Positions 1-9,336 of a stretch of 64,000 nucleotides of DNA are shown here, piece by piece (the stretch's first letter is position 1; each line of letters begins with the position of its first letter). Origin of the DNA: Frigidibacter sp. SD6-1 (GTDB lineage: Bacteria; Pseudomonadota; Alphaproteobacteria; Rhodobacterales; Rhodobacteraceae); contig NZ_JARJNR010000007.1 of the NCBI RefSeq assembly GCF_030143255.1, forward strand, positions 62,001-126,000, given 5' to 3'. Position numbers and translations under genes: made by a program. A model generated the notes under the pieces. It was not told the origin of the DNA. It did no database searches and worked only from the letters and a program-made list of their open reading frames with translations.

Positions 1-183
1 AGGGGGGCGGGGGCGGCATCGGACATGGGACAACCATCAGGGATTCGAGACCCGCTCCTATAGGCCAAAAGCGCGATGAACGGAACAGGGTGGCTCTCAG
101 GCCTGCTCATCGTCGCACTTCGTGCGCTCTTCGCGCGTCGGCCCGACGAGAAGCGAAGCGCACGAGGAGGCGCCTGGCACAGC

Positions 184-1959
184 CTAGCCGACCGCGCGGA
201 ACTGCTGGTCATAGAGCCGCCGGAACATCCCGCCCTTCGCCAGCAGCTCCTCGGTCGTGCCCTGCTCGACCACACGGCCCTCGTTCACCACGCAGATCCG
301 GTCGGCCTCCAGCACCGTCGAGAGACGATGCGCGATCACGATCGTCGTCCGCCCGCGTGTCAGCCGGTGCAGCGCTTCCTGCACCAGGCCTTCGGAGGTC
401 GCGTCAAGGGCACTCGTTGCCTCATCGAGCAGAAGGATCGGGCTATCCTTCAGAATCGCCCTTGCGATCGCCAGCCTCTGCTTCTGCCCGCCCGAAAGGA
501 AGGCGCCGTTCTCGCCCACCTGGGTCTGATAGCCCTGCGGCAGTTCCTTGATGAACTCATGCGCATTGGCCGCGCGAGCCGCCTCGACTACCTGCTCTTC
601 CGTCGCGTCGGGGCGGCTGAGGCGGATATTGTCGATGATGCTTGCCGAAAAGAGAAAGGTTCCCTGGCCTACAAAGGAAATCCGCTCACGCAAGGTGGCA
701 AAGGAGACGGTCTTGAGATCGACACCGTCGATCGCAACAGTTCCGGTCTGCGGATCGTAGAGTCTGAGCACAAGGTTCAGGATCGTCGACTTGCCACCGC
801 CCGAGGGGCCGACCAGCGCCGTTGTCTTGCCCGCCTCGCAAACGATCGAAATATCGCGCAGCGCGGGCTTGTTCCTGGCGTAGGCGAACCTGACCGCACT
901 GAACTCCACCCGCCCCGGGCCCGCAGGCAGATCAACGGGCATCTCGGCTTCCGTCAGCGTCTCGGGCGCGTCCAGAAGATCGTACATCATCTTCACGCCG
1001 ACCATGCTTGCCTCGATCGACACGCGCATGCGCGAAAGCCGTTTTGCCGGCTCATAGGCCATGAGAAGCGCGGTCACGAAAGACATGAGCTGGCCAGCCG
1101 ATGTGGGGCTCTCGCCAAACAGACTGACGGCGCTCAGGGCAACGACGCCCGCGATCGCGAAGCCTGAAAGAGTGTCCATCAGAGGGCTCGTGACCGCCTC
1201 GAGCCGGGCGATGGCATTTGCGCGCTTTTCGACCTGCCCCACCGCCGCATTCATCCGCCCTGCCATCTTCTCTTCAAGCGAGAAAGCCTTCACCACCATG
1301 ATCCCGGCCGAGGTTTCCTGCACGACCTTGAAGATCTCGGCAAGCGAGGCAAGCTCCTGCTCCATGATCGCGCGCACCTTGCGCAGGATGAGGCGCACGC
1401 CAAGGAGGGCGAGCGGTCCGACGAGAAGCGACACGACCGACAGGGTCGGTTGCTGGTAGATCATCACCGCGACAAGCCCGACGAGGGTCAGCATGTCGCG
1501 CACGAAACCGGTGACCAGGATATCGATGATCGCGCGCGCCGACTGCGCCGATTGCGTGAGCCGCATCAGAAGGCTGGAAGATTCGTTCGTGTTGTAGAAG
1601 GCAGCGCCCTGACGCAGAAGCTTCGCATAAAGCCTGCGCTGCTGGACCGCGACGATCCGGTTGCCGGCCCGGGTCAGCGCAACGGTCTGCACGTAACTCG
1701 CCACGCCTTTCAGGAAAAAGATCAGCGCCACGGCCCCCGCGACCAGGAAGACCCGCATCCGATCATCCGGATTGGTCATCGAATCGACGATGTCCTTCAT
1801 GATCCAGGCGGTCAGGGATGTCGTCGCCGCAACCATCACCATGGCGATGATCGCGATGATGTAGAGCGGCATCTGGGCACGGAAGTTCTCGCGTAGAAGC
1901 CTGCCGACATGGCTATCCCGGAAACCGGACAGAACATTCATTTTCACGGGGGTGCTCAT
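184..1959 (-). CDS. ABC transporter, fused permease/ATPase (MsbA-like exporter)
   Basis: A 591-residue half-transporter of the type-1 exporter fold. The N-terminal ~320 residues carry about six hydrophobic helices. The C-terminal nucleotide-binding domain has a Walker A (GPSGGGKST), an ABC signature (LSGGQKQ), a Walker B with the catalytic Glu (LLLDEATSALD) and the switch His (IAHRLST). Family members pump lipids or drugs out across the inner membrane as dimers. The core resembles MsbA/lipid A exporter-like proteins, but no substrate can be read from the sequence. It is a single-gene unit, divergent from lysA across about 180 bp. The ATG at the 1959 end gives a full-length protein. The fold is certain; the substrate is not. 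Confidence 0.9.
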   Translation of the reverse strand: MSTPVKMNVLSGFRDSHVGRLLRENFRAQMPLYIIAIIAMVMVAATTSLTAWIMKDIVDSMTNPDDRMRVFLVAGAVALIFFLKGVASYVQTVALTRAGNRIVAVQQRRLYAKLLRQGAAFYNTNESSSLLMRLTQSAQSARAIIDILVTGFVRDMLTLVGLVAVMIYQQPTLSVVSLLVGPLALLGVRLILRKVRAIMEQELASLAEIFKVVQETSAGIMVVKAFSLEEKMAGRMNAAVGQVEKRANAIARLEAVTSPLMDTLSGFAIAGVVALSAVSLFGESPTSAGQLMSFVTALLMAYEPAKRLSRMRVSIEASMVGVKMMYDLLDAPETLTEAEMPVDLPAGPGRVEFSAVRFAYARNKPALRDISIVCEAGKTTALVGPSGGGKSTILNLVLRLYDPQTGTVAIDGVDLKTVSFATLRERISFVGQGTFLFSASIIDNIRLSRPDATEEQVVEAARAANAHEFIKELPQGYQTQVGENGAFLSGGQKQRLAIARAILKDSPILLLDEATSALDATSEGLVQEALHRLTRGRTTIVIAHRLSTVLEADRICVVNEGRVVEQGTTEELLAKGGMFRRLYDQQFRAVG

Positions 1960-2140
1960 CTGCGACTTCTGGTCAGGGCGTGGTAGTTAAGTATCGCTTT
2001 GCTGCGGTCAAGCCAACCAAAAGACCGCAGGCGGCTTGCCGCCGCTTCGCCGGCAACGACCGCGCGCGCTTTTCCCTTGGCGCGGGCCCTGCCTCACACT
2101 AGGGATGCTGGCGGCGCGGCGCCTGGCAGAAAGGTTTCGG

Positions 2141-3406
2141 ATGGATCACTTCCTCTATCGCAACGGCATCCTTCATGCCGAGGACGTGTCCCTGCCGGAG
2201 ATCGCCGCAGCGGTCGGTACGCCCTTCTATGTCTACTCGACCGCGACGTTGGAGCGCCACTTCCGGCTGTTTCAGGAGGCATTGAGCCCGCTCGACCATC
2301 TTGTCTGCTTCGCGGTCAAGTCGAACGGCAATATCGCGGTCCTGAAGACGCTCGCGCGGCTTGGTGCGGGGATGGATGTGGTCTCGATCGGCGAATATCT
2401 GCGGGCGAAGGCCGCGGGCGTGCCGGGCGACAGGATCGTCTTTTCCGGCGTCGGCAAGACGCGGGAAGAGATGCGGATGGCACTTGAGGGCGGCATCCGG
2501 CAGTTCAACGTCGAAAGCGAGCCCGAGCTGCGCGCCCTGTCGGAGGTCGCGAAAAGCCTCGGGGCGACCGCACCGATCACCATCCGGGTGAACCCCGACG
2601 TCGACGCCCGCACCCATGAGAAGATCGCCACCGGCAAGAAGGAAAACAAGTTCGGCATCCCGATCGAACGCGCGCGCGAGGTCTATGCCGAAGCCGCGTG
2701 CCTGCCGGGGATCGAGGTCGTTGGCATCGACGTGCATATCGGCAGCCAGCTGACCGAGCTTGAACCGTTCGAACAGGCCTATCTGAAGGTCGCGGAACTG
2801 ACCGCAGTGCTCCGCGCCGACGGCCACGAGATTCGCCGCCTCGACCTCGGCGGCGGTTTGGGCATCCCCTACACCCGGTCGAACGAGGCGCCGCCCCTGC
2901 CGCTGGACTATGGCGCGCTGATCAAGCGCACCGTTGGCCATCTGGGCTGCGAGGTGGAGATCGAGCCGGGGCGGCTCATATCCGGCAATGCGGGCCTCCT
3001 CGTTGCCTCGGTGATCTACCTCAAGCACGGCGAGGGTCGGGATTTCCTCATTCTCGACGCGGCAATGAACGATCTGGTGCGCCCATCCATGTACGGCGCC
3101 CATCATGACATCGTGCCGGTGATCGAACCGGCACCGGGGGTCGACCAGCAGCCTTACGACATCGTCGGCCCGGTCTGCGAAACCGGCGACACATTCGCCA
3201 GGGCCCGCCCGCTGCCGCCGGTGGGTGAGGGCGATCTGGTGGCCTTCCGCTCTGCCGGGGCCTATGGCGCGGCGATGGCCTCGGAATACAATGCCCGCCC
3301 GCTCATTCCCGAAGTGCTTGTTCATGGGCAACAATTCGCCGTTATCCGCGAACGTCCGACCTATGACGAGATGATAAACCGCGATAGACTGCCCGCGTGG
3401 CTCTAG
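2141..3406 (+). CDS. lysA: Diaminopimelate decarboxylase
   Basis: A PLP enzyme that converts meso-diaminopimelate to L-lysine, the last lysine step, in the cytoplasm. It is 421 residues from the chosen ATG (MDHFLYRNG), which has an AAGG ribosome site about 8 bases upstream. The open frame extends 35 codons further up, but that part does not look conserved. Fold-III hallmarks are present: the PLP lysine in FAVKSNG near residue 60, HIGSQ, the glycine-rich LDLGGGLGIPY, EPGR, and the C-terminal partner motif GPVCETGDTF. Length is normal for the family. The next gene, the DUF4175-type protein, starts 50 bp downstream, probably in the same transcript. Confidence 0.95.
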   Translation: MDHFLYRNGILHAEDVSLPEIAAAVGTPFYVYSTATLERHFRLFQEALSPLDHLVCFAVKSNGNIAVLKTLARLGAGMDVVSIGEYLRAKAAGVPGDRIVFSGVGKTREEMRMALEGGIRQFNVESEPELRALSEVAKSLGATAPITIRVNPDVDARTHEKIATGKKENKFGIPIERAREVYAEAACLPGIEVVGIDVHIGSQLTELEPFEQAYLKVAELTAVLRADGHEIRRLDLGGGLGIPYTRSNEAPPLPLDYGALIKRTVGHLGCEVEIEPGRLISGNAGLLVASVIYLKHGEGRDFLILDAAMNDLVRPSMYGAHHDIVPVIEPAPGVDQQPYDIVGPVCETGDTFARARPLPPVGEGDLVAFRSAGAYGAAMASEYNARPLIPEVLVHGQQFAVIRERPTYDEMINRDRLPAWL

Positions 3407-3455
3407 AAGCGGGCGGGGCGTACCCGTGGGTGTTTCCCGTCCGGCGAAAGGCGAG

Positions 3456-5996
3456 ATGACGAGAGAGACCCGGCAGAAGCCCCTCGACAGGGACCTGCGC
3501 TGGCCCCTGCGCCTGACCCGGGCGGGGCTCGTGGCCGAACGTCTGACCCGCGCCTTCTGGCCGTTCTGGACCCTCGCCATCGCCTCGATCGCCGCGCTTG
3601 CGCTCGGATTTCAGGACTGGGCGCCCCTGGAATTGTTCTGGGCCGTGCTGGTCGCGGTGCCGCTTGCGCTTTTGTGGTTTGTCGTGCGCGGGCTGCGCGC
3701 CTTCCGCTGGCCCAGAGTGGCAGAAGCCGAGGCACGGCTTGACGCAACCCTGCCGGGCCGGCCGATTGCCGCGCTGAACGACCATCAGGCAATCGGCGCC
3801 GCCGATCCGGCCTCGCGCGCGGTCTGGCAGGCCCATCTTGACCGGATGCGCGCCCGGGCGCGCGCCGCAAAGGCACCCGCGCCCGACCTCAGGCTGGCCG
3901 CGCGCGATCCTTTCGCGCTGCGCTATGCGGCCTTTACCGCGCTGATGATCGCGCTGCTTTTCGGCTCGCTCTGGCGGCTGGCCACGGTGACGGCGCCTGC
4001 AGCCGGGGCGGCGCAGATCGCGGCAAGCTGGGAAGGCTGGATCGAACCGCCCGCCTATACCGGGCGGCCGACCCTGTATCTGTCCTCGGTGAAGGAAGAC
4101 CGGCTGGAAGTGCCGACCGGAAGCCGCATCATCCTGCGGCTTTACGGCCCGGCGTCGGCACTGACTGTGTCGCAGGATATCGCCAGCCCGCCGCCAGCCC
4201 CTGCGGCATCGCCGGAAGCCGCCCCCGACAGCCTGCGCGCCTTCGATCTTGCCGCGACCAAATCCGGCACGCTTTCCGTCGAGGGCGAGGGCGGGCGCAG
4301 CTGGCAAATCTCGGTCCTCGCCGACGGCGCGCCCACCGTCGCGCCCGAGGGGCCGATGGACCGCAAGGCGGATGGACGCATGGTGCAAAGCTTCCATGCC
4401 GCCGACGATTACGCGATTGCCAAAGGCGAGGTGCGCTTCACGCTCGATCTCGCTGCCATCCAGCGCCGCTACGGCCTTGCCGCCGAACCCGAACCGCAGC
4501 CGGTCCTGACCTATGACCTGCCGCTTCCGGTCAGCGGCAGCCGCGCCGATTTCACCGAGGTTCTGGGCGAGAATGCCTCCGAACACCCTTGGGCCAACCT
4601 GCCGGTGGTCATGACCATGACGGTGACCGACAGCGCCGGACAGACCGGCAGTTCGGAACCCATGCCGCTCACCTTACCGGGCCGCCGTTTCTTCGACCCG
4701 CTCGCGGCCGCGGTGGTCGAGATGCGCCGCGATCTTTTGTGGTCGCGCGAGAATGCCAAGCGCGCCGACCAGCTCCTGCGCGCCATTACCCATCGGCCCG
4801 AAGGCTTCGTGCGCGATGAAAAGGCCTATCTGATGCTGCGCGTGGCGATCCGGCGCCTGACGGCGGGGCGCGAGGCGGGCGAGCTGCAGCCCGAGCTTCG
4901 CGATGAGCTCGCCAAGGCACTGTGGGACGCTGCGCTCCTGATCGAGGATGGCGGGCTCGACAATGCCCGCGAACGGATGCGGCGCGCGCAGGAACGTCTG
5001 TCGGAGGCGATCAAGAACGGCGCGAGTCAGGACGAGATCCAGAAGCTGATGGACGAGCTGCGCGCCGCGACAGACGATTATCTGAACATGCTGGCCGAGC
5101 GGCAGGAGGAGGACCCCGCCGACCGGTTTACCGACAACCAGCAGGGTCCCAGCATAACCGACGACCAGATCCAGCAGATGATGGATGAAATCCAGCGCCT
5201 GATGGAAGAAGGCAAGATGGCCGAAGCGCAGGAGCTGCTGAACGAGCTGAACCAGCTGCTAGAGAACCTGAAGGTCACCCAGGGCGAGGGCGGCGAGGGG
5301 CGGCAGCGGCCCGGCCAGCAGGCGATGCGCGACCTGCAGGACACGCTCCGCAATCAGCAGCAACTGTCCGACGACGCCTTCCGCGAAGGCCAGCAGAATG
5401 GGGACGGCCGCGAGGGTCAGGGCGACCCACAGGGCATGCGCGATGGCGAGGAGGGGCCGGAGGAGCAGGCAGATCCCTCGACTGGCGGCGGTGAGGATGG
5501 CCAGAGCCTCGCCGACCGGCAGCGCGCGCTGCGGCGCGAGCTTGACCGCCAGCGCAAGGGCCTGCCCGACGCGCAGGGGCAGGATGCCGACAATGCCCGC
5601 CGCTCGCTCGAGGAGGCGGGCCGCGCCATGGACGGCGCCGAGGAGGCGCTGCGCAACAACGATCTGCCGACCGCCATCGACCGCCAGGCCGAGGCGATCG
5701 AGAACCTCCGCGAAGGGATGCGCAGCCTCGGTCAGGCCTATGCGCAGGACCAGAACCGCCTGCAAGGCGCCGAGGGTCAGGCCCAGGGCGACCCGAACCG
5801 TGAAGTCCCGCTTGATCCGCTTGGCCGTCAGGACGGCGCGCGCGGCCAGTTGGGCGATGGCCGCGACGTGTTGCAGGACAAGGATGTCTACCGCCGCGCC
5901 CGCGACCTTCTGGACGAAATCCGCCGACGGTCGTCGGATCAGACCCGCCCCGATCTGGAACTGGATTACCTGAAGCGCCTTCTCGACCAGTTCTGA
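3456..5996 (+). CDS. TIGR02302/DUF4175-type membrane protein
   Basis: A large protein of 846 residues from the ATG at 3456, which has AAAGG just upstream; a GTG 10 codons earlier is possible. There are three hydrophobic helices in the first ~180 residues (around FWPFWTLAIAS, LFWAVLVAVPLAL and YAAFTALMIALL), then a beta-rich middle. The C-terminal ~300 residues are extremely rich in Gln, Glu, Asp and Arg and read as coiled coil or disordered repeats. This matches the alphaproteobacterial TIGR02302/DUF4175 family, whose function is unknown. It follows lysA closely, an arrangement I recognise from other Rhodobacteraceae. An envelope role is only a guess from topology. Confidence 0.8.
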   Translation: MTRETRQKPLDRDLRWPLRLTRAGLVAERLTRAFWPFWTLAIASIAALALGFQDWAPLELFWAVLVAVPLALLWFVVRGLRAFRWPRVAEAEARLDATLPGRPIAALNDHQAIGAADPASRAVWQAHLDRMRARARAAKAPAPDLRLAARDPFALRYAAFTALMIALLFGSLWRLATVTAPAAGAAQIAASWEGWIEPPAYTGRPTLYLSSVKEDRLEVPTGSRIILRLYGPASALTVSQDIASPPPAPAASPEAAPDSLRAFDLAATKSGTLSVEGEGGRSWQISVLADGAPTVAPEGPMDRKADGRMVQSFHAADDYAIAKGEVRFTLDLAAIQRRYGLAAEPEPQPVLTYDLPLPVSGSRADFTEVLGENASEHPWANLPVVMTMTVTDSAGQTGSSEPMPLTLPGRRFFDPLAAAVVEMRRDLLWSRENAKRADQLLRAITHRPEGFVRDEKAYLMLRVAIRRLTAGREAGELQPELRDELAKALWDAALLIEDGGLDNARERMRRAQERLSEAIKNGASQDEIQKLMDELRAATDDYLNMLAERQEEDPADRFTDNQQGPSITDDQIQQMMDEIQRLMEEGKMAEAQELLNELNQLLENLKVTQGEGGEGRQRPGQQAMRDLQDTLRNQQQLSDDAFREGQQNGDGREGQGDPQGMRDGEEGPEEQADPSTGGGEDGQSLADRQRALRRELDRQRKGLPDAQGQDADNARRSLEEAGRAMDGAEEALRNNDLPTAIDRQAEAIENLREGMRSLGQAYAQDQNRLQGAEGQAQGDPNREVPLDPLGRQDGARGQLGDGRDVLQDKDVYRRARDLLDEIRRRSSDQTRPDLELDYLKRLLDQF

Positions 5997-6126
5997 GGGG
6001 CCACGGCAGGTAATCCGGGCGCAATCGCGCCCACGCACCCTTTCCTGCCTGCGTCCTATGCGTTATCCCGGGCCGCGAAACAGCGGCCGGCCGGGCGATC
6101 CCGGCCCCGAAATCCGGGACCAGACC

Positions 6127-8535
6127 ATGAAATTCACCCTCTCCTGGCTGAAGGATCACCTCGAAACCGAGGCGACGCTGGACGAGATCACCTATGCGCT
6201 GACCGACCTTGGCCTCGAGGTCGAGGAGGTGGTGGATCGCGCGGCGCGGCTGAAGCCCTTCACGCTGGCGAAGGTCCTGCATGCCGAACAGCACCCCGAT
6301 GCCGACAAGCTGCGTGTCTGCCGGGTCCTGACCGACGAGGGCGAAAAGCAGATCGTCTGCGGCGCGCCGAACGCGCGGGCGGGGATCACGGTCGTGCTGT
6401 GCAAGCCCGGCGATTATGTGCCGGGGATCGACGTGACACTTGGCGTCGGCAAAATCCGCGGCGTCGAAAGCCACGGGATGATGGCGTCGGAACGCGAGCT
6501 GGAACTTTCTGACGAACATAACGGCATCATCGAACTGCCCTCGGGCGAGGTGGGCCAGAAGTTCACCGACTGGCTGGCGGCGAACCGCCCCGAGACCGTC
6601 GATCCGATGGTGCATGTGAAGATCACGCCGAACCGCCCCGACGCGCTTGGCGTGCGCGGCATCGCGCGCGATCTCGCGGCGCGGGGCTTGGGTCGGCTGA
6701 AACCGCTTGCGATCGAGCCGGTTACAGGCACGTTCGACAGCCCGGTGAAAGTCCGCATCGAAGGCGGGCTGAAGGACAAGGGCTGCCCCATTTTCGCGGG
6801 CCGGGTGATCCGGGGCGTGAAGAACGGCCCCTCGCCTGCCTGGCTGCAAGCCCGGCTGGCGGCGATCGGCCTTCGCCCCATCTCGACGCTGGTCGATATC
6901 ACCAACTTCTTCACCTTCGCTCTCAACCGGCCGCTTCACGTCTTCGACGTGGCGAAGGTGAAGGGCGATCTGCGCATCCACCCGGCGAAGGGCGGCGAGG
7001 AGCTCTTGGCACTCGACGGCAAGACCTATGCCTTGCGCGAAGGGATGATGGTCATCTCCGACGATCAGGGGCCGGAAAGCCTCGCGGGCATCATGGGGGG
7101 CGAGATGTCGGGCTGCACCGAGGACACGACCGATGTCTTCCTCGAAAGCGCCTATTGGGACCCGATCACCATCGCCGCCACGGGGCGCGCGCTGAAGATC
7201 AATTCCGACGCCCGCTACCGGTTCGAACGCGGGGTGGACCCGGCCTTCACCCTGCCCGGGCTGGAACTGGCCACACGCATGGTCATCGACCTTTGCGGCG
7301 GCGAACCCTCGCACGTGGTGATGGACGGCGCGGTGCCGGATACGTCACGCGCCTACCGCCTTGACCCGGCCCGCGTGATCTCGCTCGTCGGCATGGACAT
7401 CCCCGAGACCGAGCAGCGCGCGACGCTGGAGGCTTTGGGCTTCGCGCTGAAGGGCGACATGGCGAGCCCGCCCTCGTGGCGGCCCGATGTGCTGGGCGAG
7501 GCGGACCTTGTCGAGGAAGTCGCGCGCATCGCTTCGCTGACCAAGCTTGAAGGCAAGCCGATGCGGCGGGCGCGGCCGGGCGTGCCGAAACCGATCCTGA
7601 CGCCGATGCAGGTGCGGGAAAAGACCGCGCGCCGCACGCTCGCTGCCTTGGGCTACAATGAATGCGTGACCTATTCGTTCATCGACGGTGCCTCGGCCGC
7701 GCTTTTCGGCGGCGGGGCGGAAGCGACGCGGCTGGAAAATCCGATCTCGTCGGAAATGACCCATATGCGGCCCGACCTGCTGCCGGGCCTTCTGCGGGCC
7801 GCCGCCCGCAATCAGGCGCGTGGATTCATGGATCTGGCGCTCTTCGAGGTCGGGCAGGCTTTCACCGGCGGCGAGCCCGGCGAACAGGCCCTGCAGGCGA
7901 CCGCCCTTCTCGTGGGCGCCAGCGCCGCGCGCGACCCGCATGGCTCGCGCCGCCCGGTCGATGTCTATGACGCCAAGGCCGATGCCGAGGCGGTGCTTGC
8001 CGCCATCGGCGCGCCCCAGAAGGTGCAGATCGGCCGCAAGGTGGCAAGCTGGTTCCATCCCGGCCGGTCGGGCACCATGTCGCTTGGGCCGAACGTGATG
8101 GCCACGTTCGGCGAGGTTCACCCGAAGGTTCTGAAAGCGATGGATGTGAAGGGCCCGGCCATGGCACTGACCGTCCATCTGGCCGCCGTCCCCTTCCCGA
8201 AGGTGAAGACGGCCACCCGGCCCGCGCTCGATATTTCCGACCTGCAGGCGGTCGAGCGGGACTTCGCCTTCGTCGTCGACAGGACAGTCGAGGCGCTGAC
8301 GCTTCTCAACGCCGCGCAGGGCGCCGACAAGGCGCTGATCGAGCGCGTCGCGGTCTTCGACCAGTTCGCGGGCGAGAAGGCCGAGGCGCAGATGGGGCCG
8401 GGCAAGAAATCGCTGGCCATCACCGTGCGGCTCCAGCCGCGCGACAAGACCCTGACCGAGGCCGAGATCGAGGCGGTCAGCGCGAAGATCGTCGAGAAGG
8501 TCGCCAAGGCGACCGGCGGCACCTTGCGGGGCTGA
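6127..8535 (+). CDS. pheT: Phenylalanine--tRNA ligase beta subunit
   Basis: The beta chain of the alpha2-beta2 enzyme that charges tRNA-Phe. It is 802 residues from the ATG at 6127 (MKFTLSWLKDHL), the normal size. In order it shows the EMAP-II-like tRNA-binding fold (about residues 40-150; CGAPNARAG), the B3/B4 editing region (ISTLVDITNFF, GIMGGE), the B5 domain, the catalytic-like core, and a C-terminal anticodon-binding ferredoxin fold (residues ~705-802; DFAFVVD). The longer open frame from 6058 is rejected because its extra 23 residues are low-complexity. pheS, usually close by, is not adjacent. Two small hairpins (6017-6032 and 6071-6088) lie in the leader, but I see no Phe-rich attenuator peptide. 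Confidence 0.95.
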   Translation: MKFTLSWLKDHLETEATLDEITYALTDLGLEVEEVVDRAARLKPFTLAKVLHAEQHPDADKLRVCRVLTDEGEKQIVCGAPNARAGITVVLCKPGDYVPGIDVTLGVGKIRGVESHGMMASERELELSDEHNGIIELPSGEVGQKFTDWLAANRPETVDPMVHVKITPNRPDALGVRGIARDLAARGLGRLKPLAIEPVTGTFDSPVKVRIEGGLKDKGCPIFAGRVIRGVKNGPSPAWLQARLAAIGLRPISTLVDITNFFTFALNRPLHVFDVAKVKGDLRIHPAKGGEELLALDGKTYALREGMMVISDDQGPESLAGIMGGEMSGCTEDTTDVFLESAYWDPITIAATGRALKINSDARYRFERGVDPAFTLPGLELATRMVIDLCGGEPSHVVMDGAVPDTSRAYRLDPARVISLVGMDIPETEQRATLEALGFALKGDMASPPSWRPDVLGEADLVEEVARIASLTKLEGKPMRRARPGVPKPILTPMQVREKTARRTLAALGYNECVTYSFIDGASAALFGGGAEATRLENPISSEMTHMRPDLLPGLLRAAARNQARGFMDLALFEVGQAFTGGEPGEQALQATALLVGASAARDPHGSRRPVDVYDAKADAEAVLAAIGAPQKVQIGRKVASWFHPGRSGTMSLGPNVMATFGEVHPKVLKAMDVKGPAMALTVHLAAVPFPKVKTATRPALDISDLQAVERDFAFVVDRTVEALTLLNAAQGADKALIERVAVFDQFAGEKAEAQMGPGKKSLAITVRLQPRDKTLTEAEIEAVSAKIVEKVAKATGGTLRG

Positions 8536-8537
8536 CA

Positions 8538-8677
8538 GGGGGCTCTGCCCCCGTCCCGGACCCTGTCCGGGACTCCCCCGGGATATTTCAGAACGAAAGA
8601 GAGGCTTTCTCGTCTTTCGTTTCCAAATATCCTCCGGGGGTCGTTCATTGGTGCGCCATTGGTTCAAGAACCAATGG
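8538..8677. repeat. Composite palindromic intergenic repeat
   Basis: This 170-bp gap between convergent pheT and tag is packed with palindromes. The first hairpin is GGGGGC-TCT-GCCCCC (8538-8552). The second has arms GTCCCGGAC/GTCCGGGAC (8553-8573). A CCCCCGGGATATTT unit running into ACGAAAGAG follows (8575-8601) and is repeated in inverse orientation at 8614-8640. The last hairpin has 10-bp arms CCATTGGTTC/GAACCAATGG (8656-8677). Parts recur at 16995 and 39557. It may serve as a two-way terminator or be a REP-like dispersed element. Confidence 0.75.
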
Positions 8678-8707
8678 ACGACGGGGTGGAAGACCCCCAC
8701 TCCGGCC

Positions 8708-9271
8708 TCAGGCAGAAAGCGGCGCGTGCCGGTGGCAGGTCACGATATGGTCGTTCACCAGCCCGACCGCCTGCATGAAAGCATAGGTGATCGTCGGCCC
8801 GGCAAAGCGGAAGCCGGCTTTCTTGAGGTCTTTCGAAATGCGTTCCGACAGCGGCGTCTGGGCGGGGACGTCGGCCATCGTGCGGAACTTGTTCTGCAAG
8901 GGTCGGCCGTCGACATAGCGCCAAAGGAACTGGTCGAACCCCTCGTCTTCGGCGATGGCCAGCCAGGCGCGAGCATTGCCGATCGTCGCCTCGATCTTGG
9001 CGCGGGACCGCACGATGCCGGGATCGGCCAGCAGGCGCGCCACCTCCGGCTCGCCCCAGCGGGCGATCATCTCGGGATGGAAGCCTTCGAAGGCGGCGCG
9101 GAAGGCATCGCGCTTCTTCAGGATGGTGATCCAGCTCAGCCCCGCCTGAAAGCCGTCGAGGATCAGCTTTTCCCACAAGGCGCGAGCGTCATATTCCGGC
9201 ACGCCCCATTCCGTGTCGTGATAGGTGACATAGATCGGTTCCGTCCCGCACCAGCCGCAGCGTTCGGTCAT
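8708..9271 (-). CDS. tag: DNA-3-methyladenine glycosylase I
   Basis: A base-excision repair enzyme that removes 3-methyladenine from alkylated DNA. It is 187 residues from the ATG at 9271 (MTERCGWCG), preceded by a strong GGAGGAGAGG ribosome site; the frame is open 19 codons further but that part is Arg-rich and lacks a better site. Family marks visible are the N-terminal Cys and YHDTEWG His, a LSWITILKKR segment, and a C-terminal DHIVTCHRH supplying the His and Cys that complete the zinc site. It stands alone, convergent with pheT and 65 bp before the RND operon end. Confidence 0.94.
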   Translation of the reverse strand: MTERCGWCGTEPIYVTYHDTEWGVPEYDARALWEKLILDGFQAGLSWITILKKRDAFRAAFEGFHPEMIARWGEPEVARLLADPGIVRSRAKIEATIGNARAWLAIAEDEGFDQFLWRYVDGRPLQNKFRTMADVPAQTPLSERISKDLKKAGFRFAGPTITYAFMQAVGLVNDHIVTCHRHAPLSA

Positions 9272-9336
9272 CCGCCTCTCCTCCCGTGATCTCCGGCGCT
9301 TCTTAGCCCGGGCGCGGCCGTCGGGCAAACGCCCGA

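Noticed and set aside
1-26. Possible start of a minus-strand gene (ATG at 26 reading MSDAAPAP) running off the left edge.
   Set aside because: Only eight codons are visible and there is no convincing ribosome site; not enough to call a gene. The rest of 27-183 shows nothing.
76-1167. Long plus-strand open frame of 363 codons.
   Set aside because: Antisense shadow of the ABC exporter; Arg/His-rich composition and no recognisable motif, as expected from GC-rich opposite-strand frames.
6017-6088. Attenuator controlling pheT.
   Set aside because: Two short hairpins exist (6017-6032 and 6071-6088), but there is no Phe-codon-rich leader peptide and no T-run.
5275-7314. 679-codon minus-strand open frame spanning the DUF4175 and pheT genes.
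   Set aside because: Crosses two well-supported genes on the other strand, with a Pro/Arg/Gly-rich translation; no homology recognised.
8538-8677. CRISPR array or insertion-sequence end.
   Set aside because: Repeats are palindromic, unevenly spaced and few; no cas or transposase gene is present.
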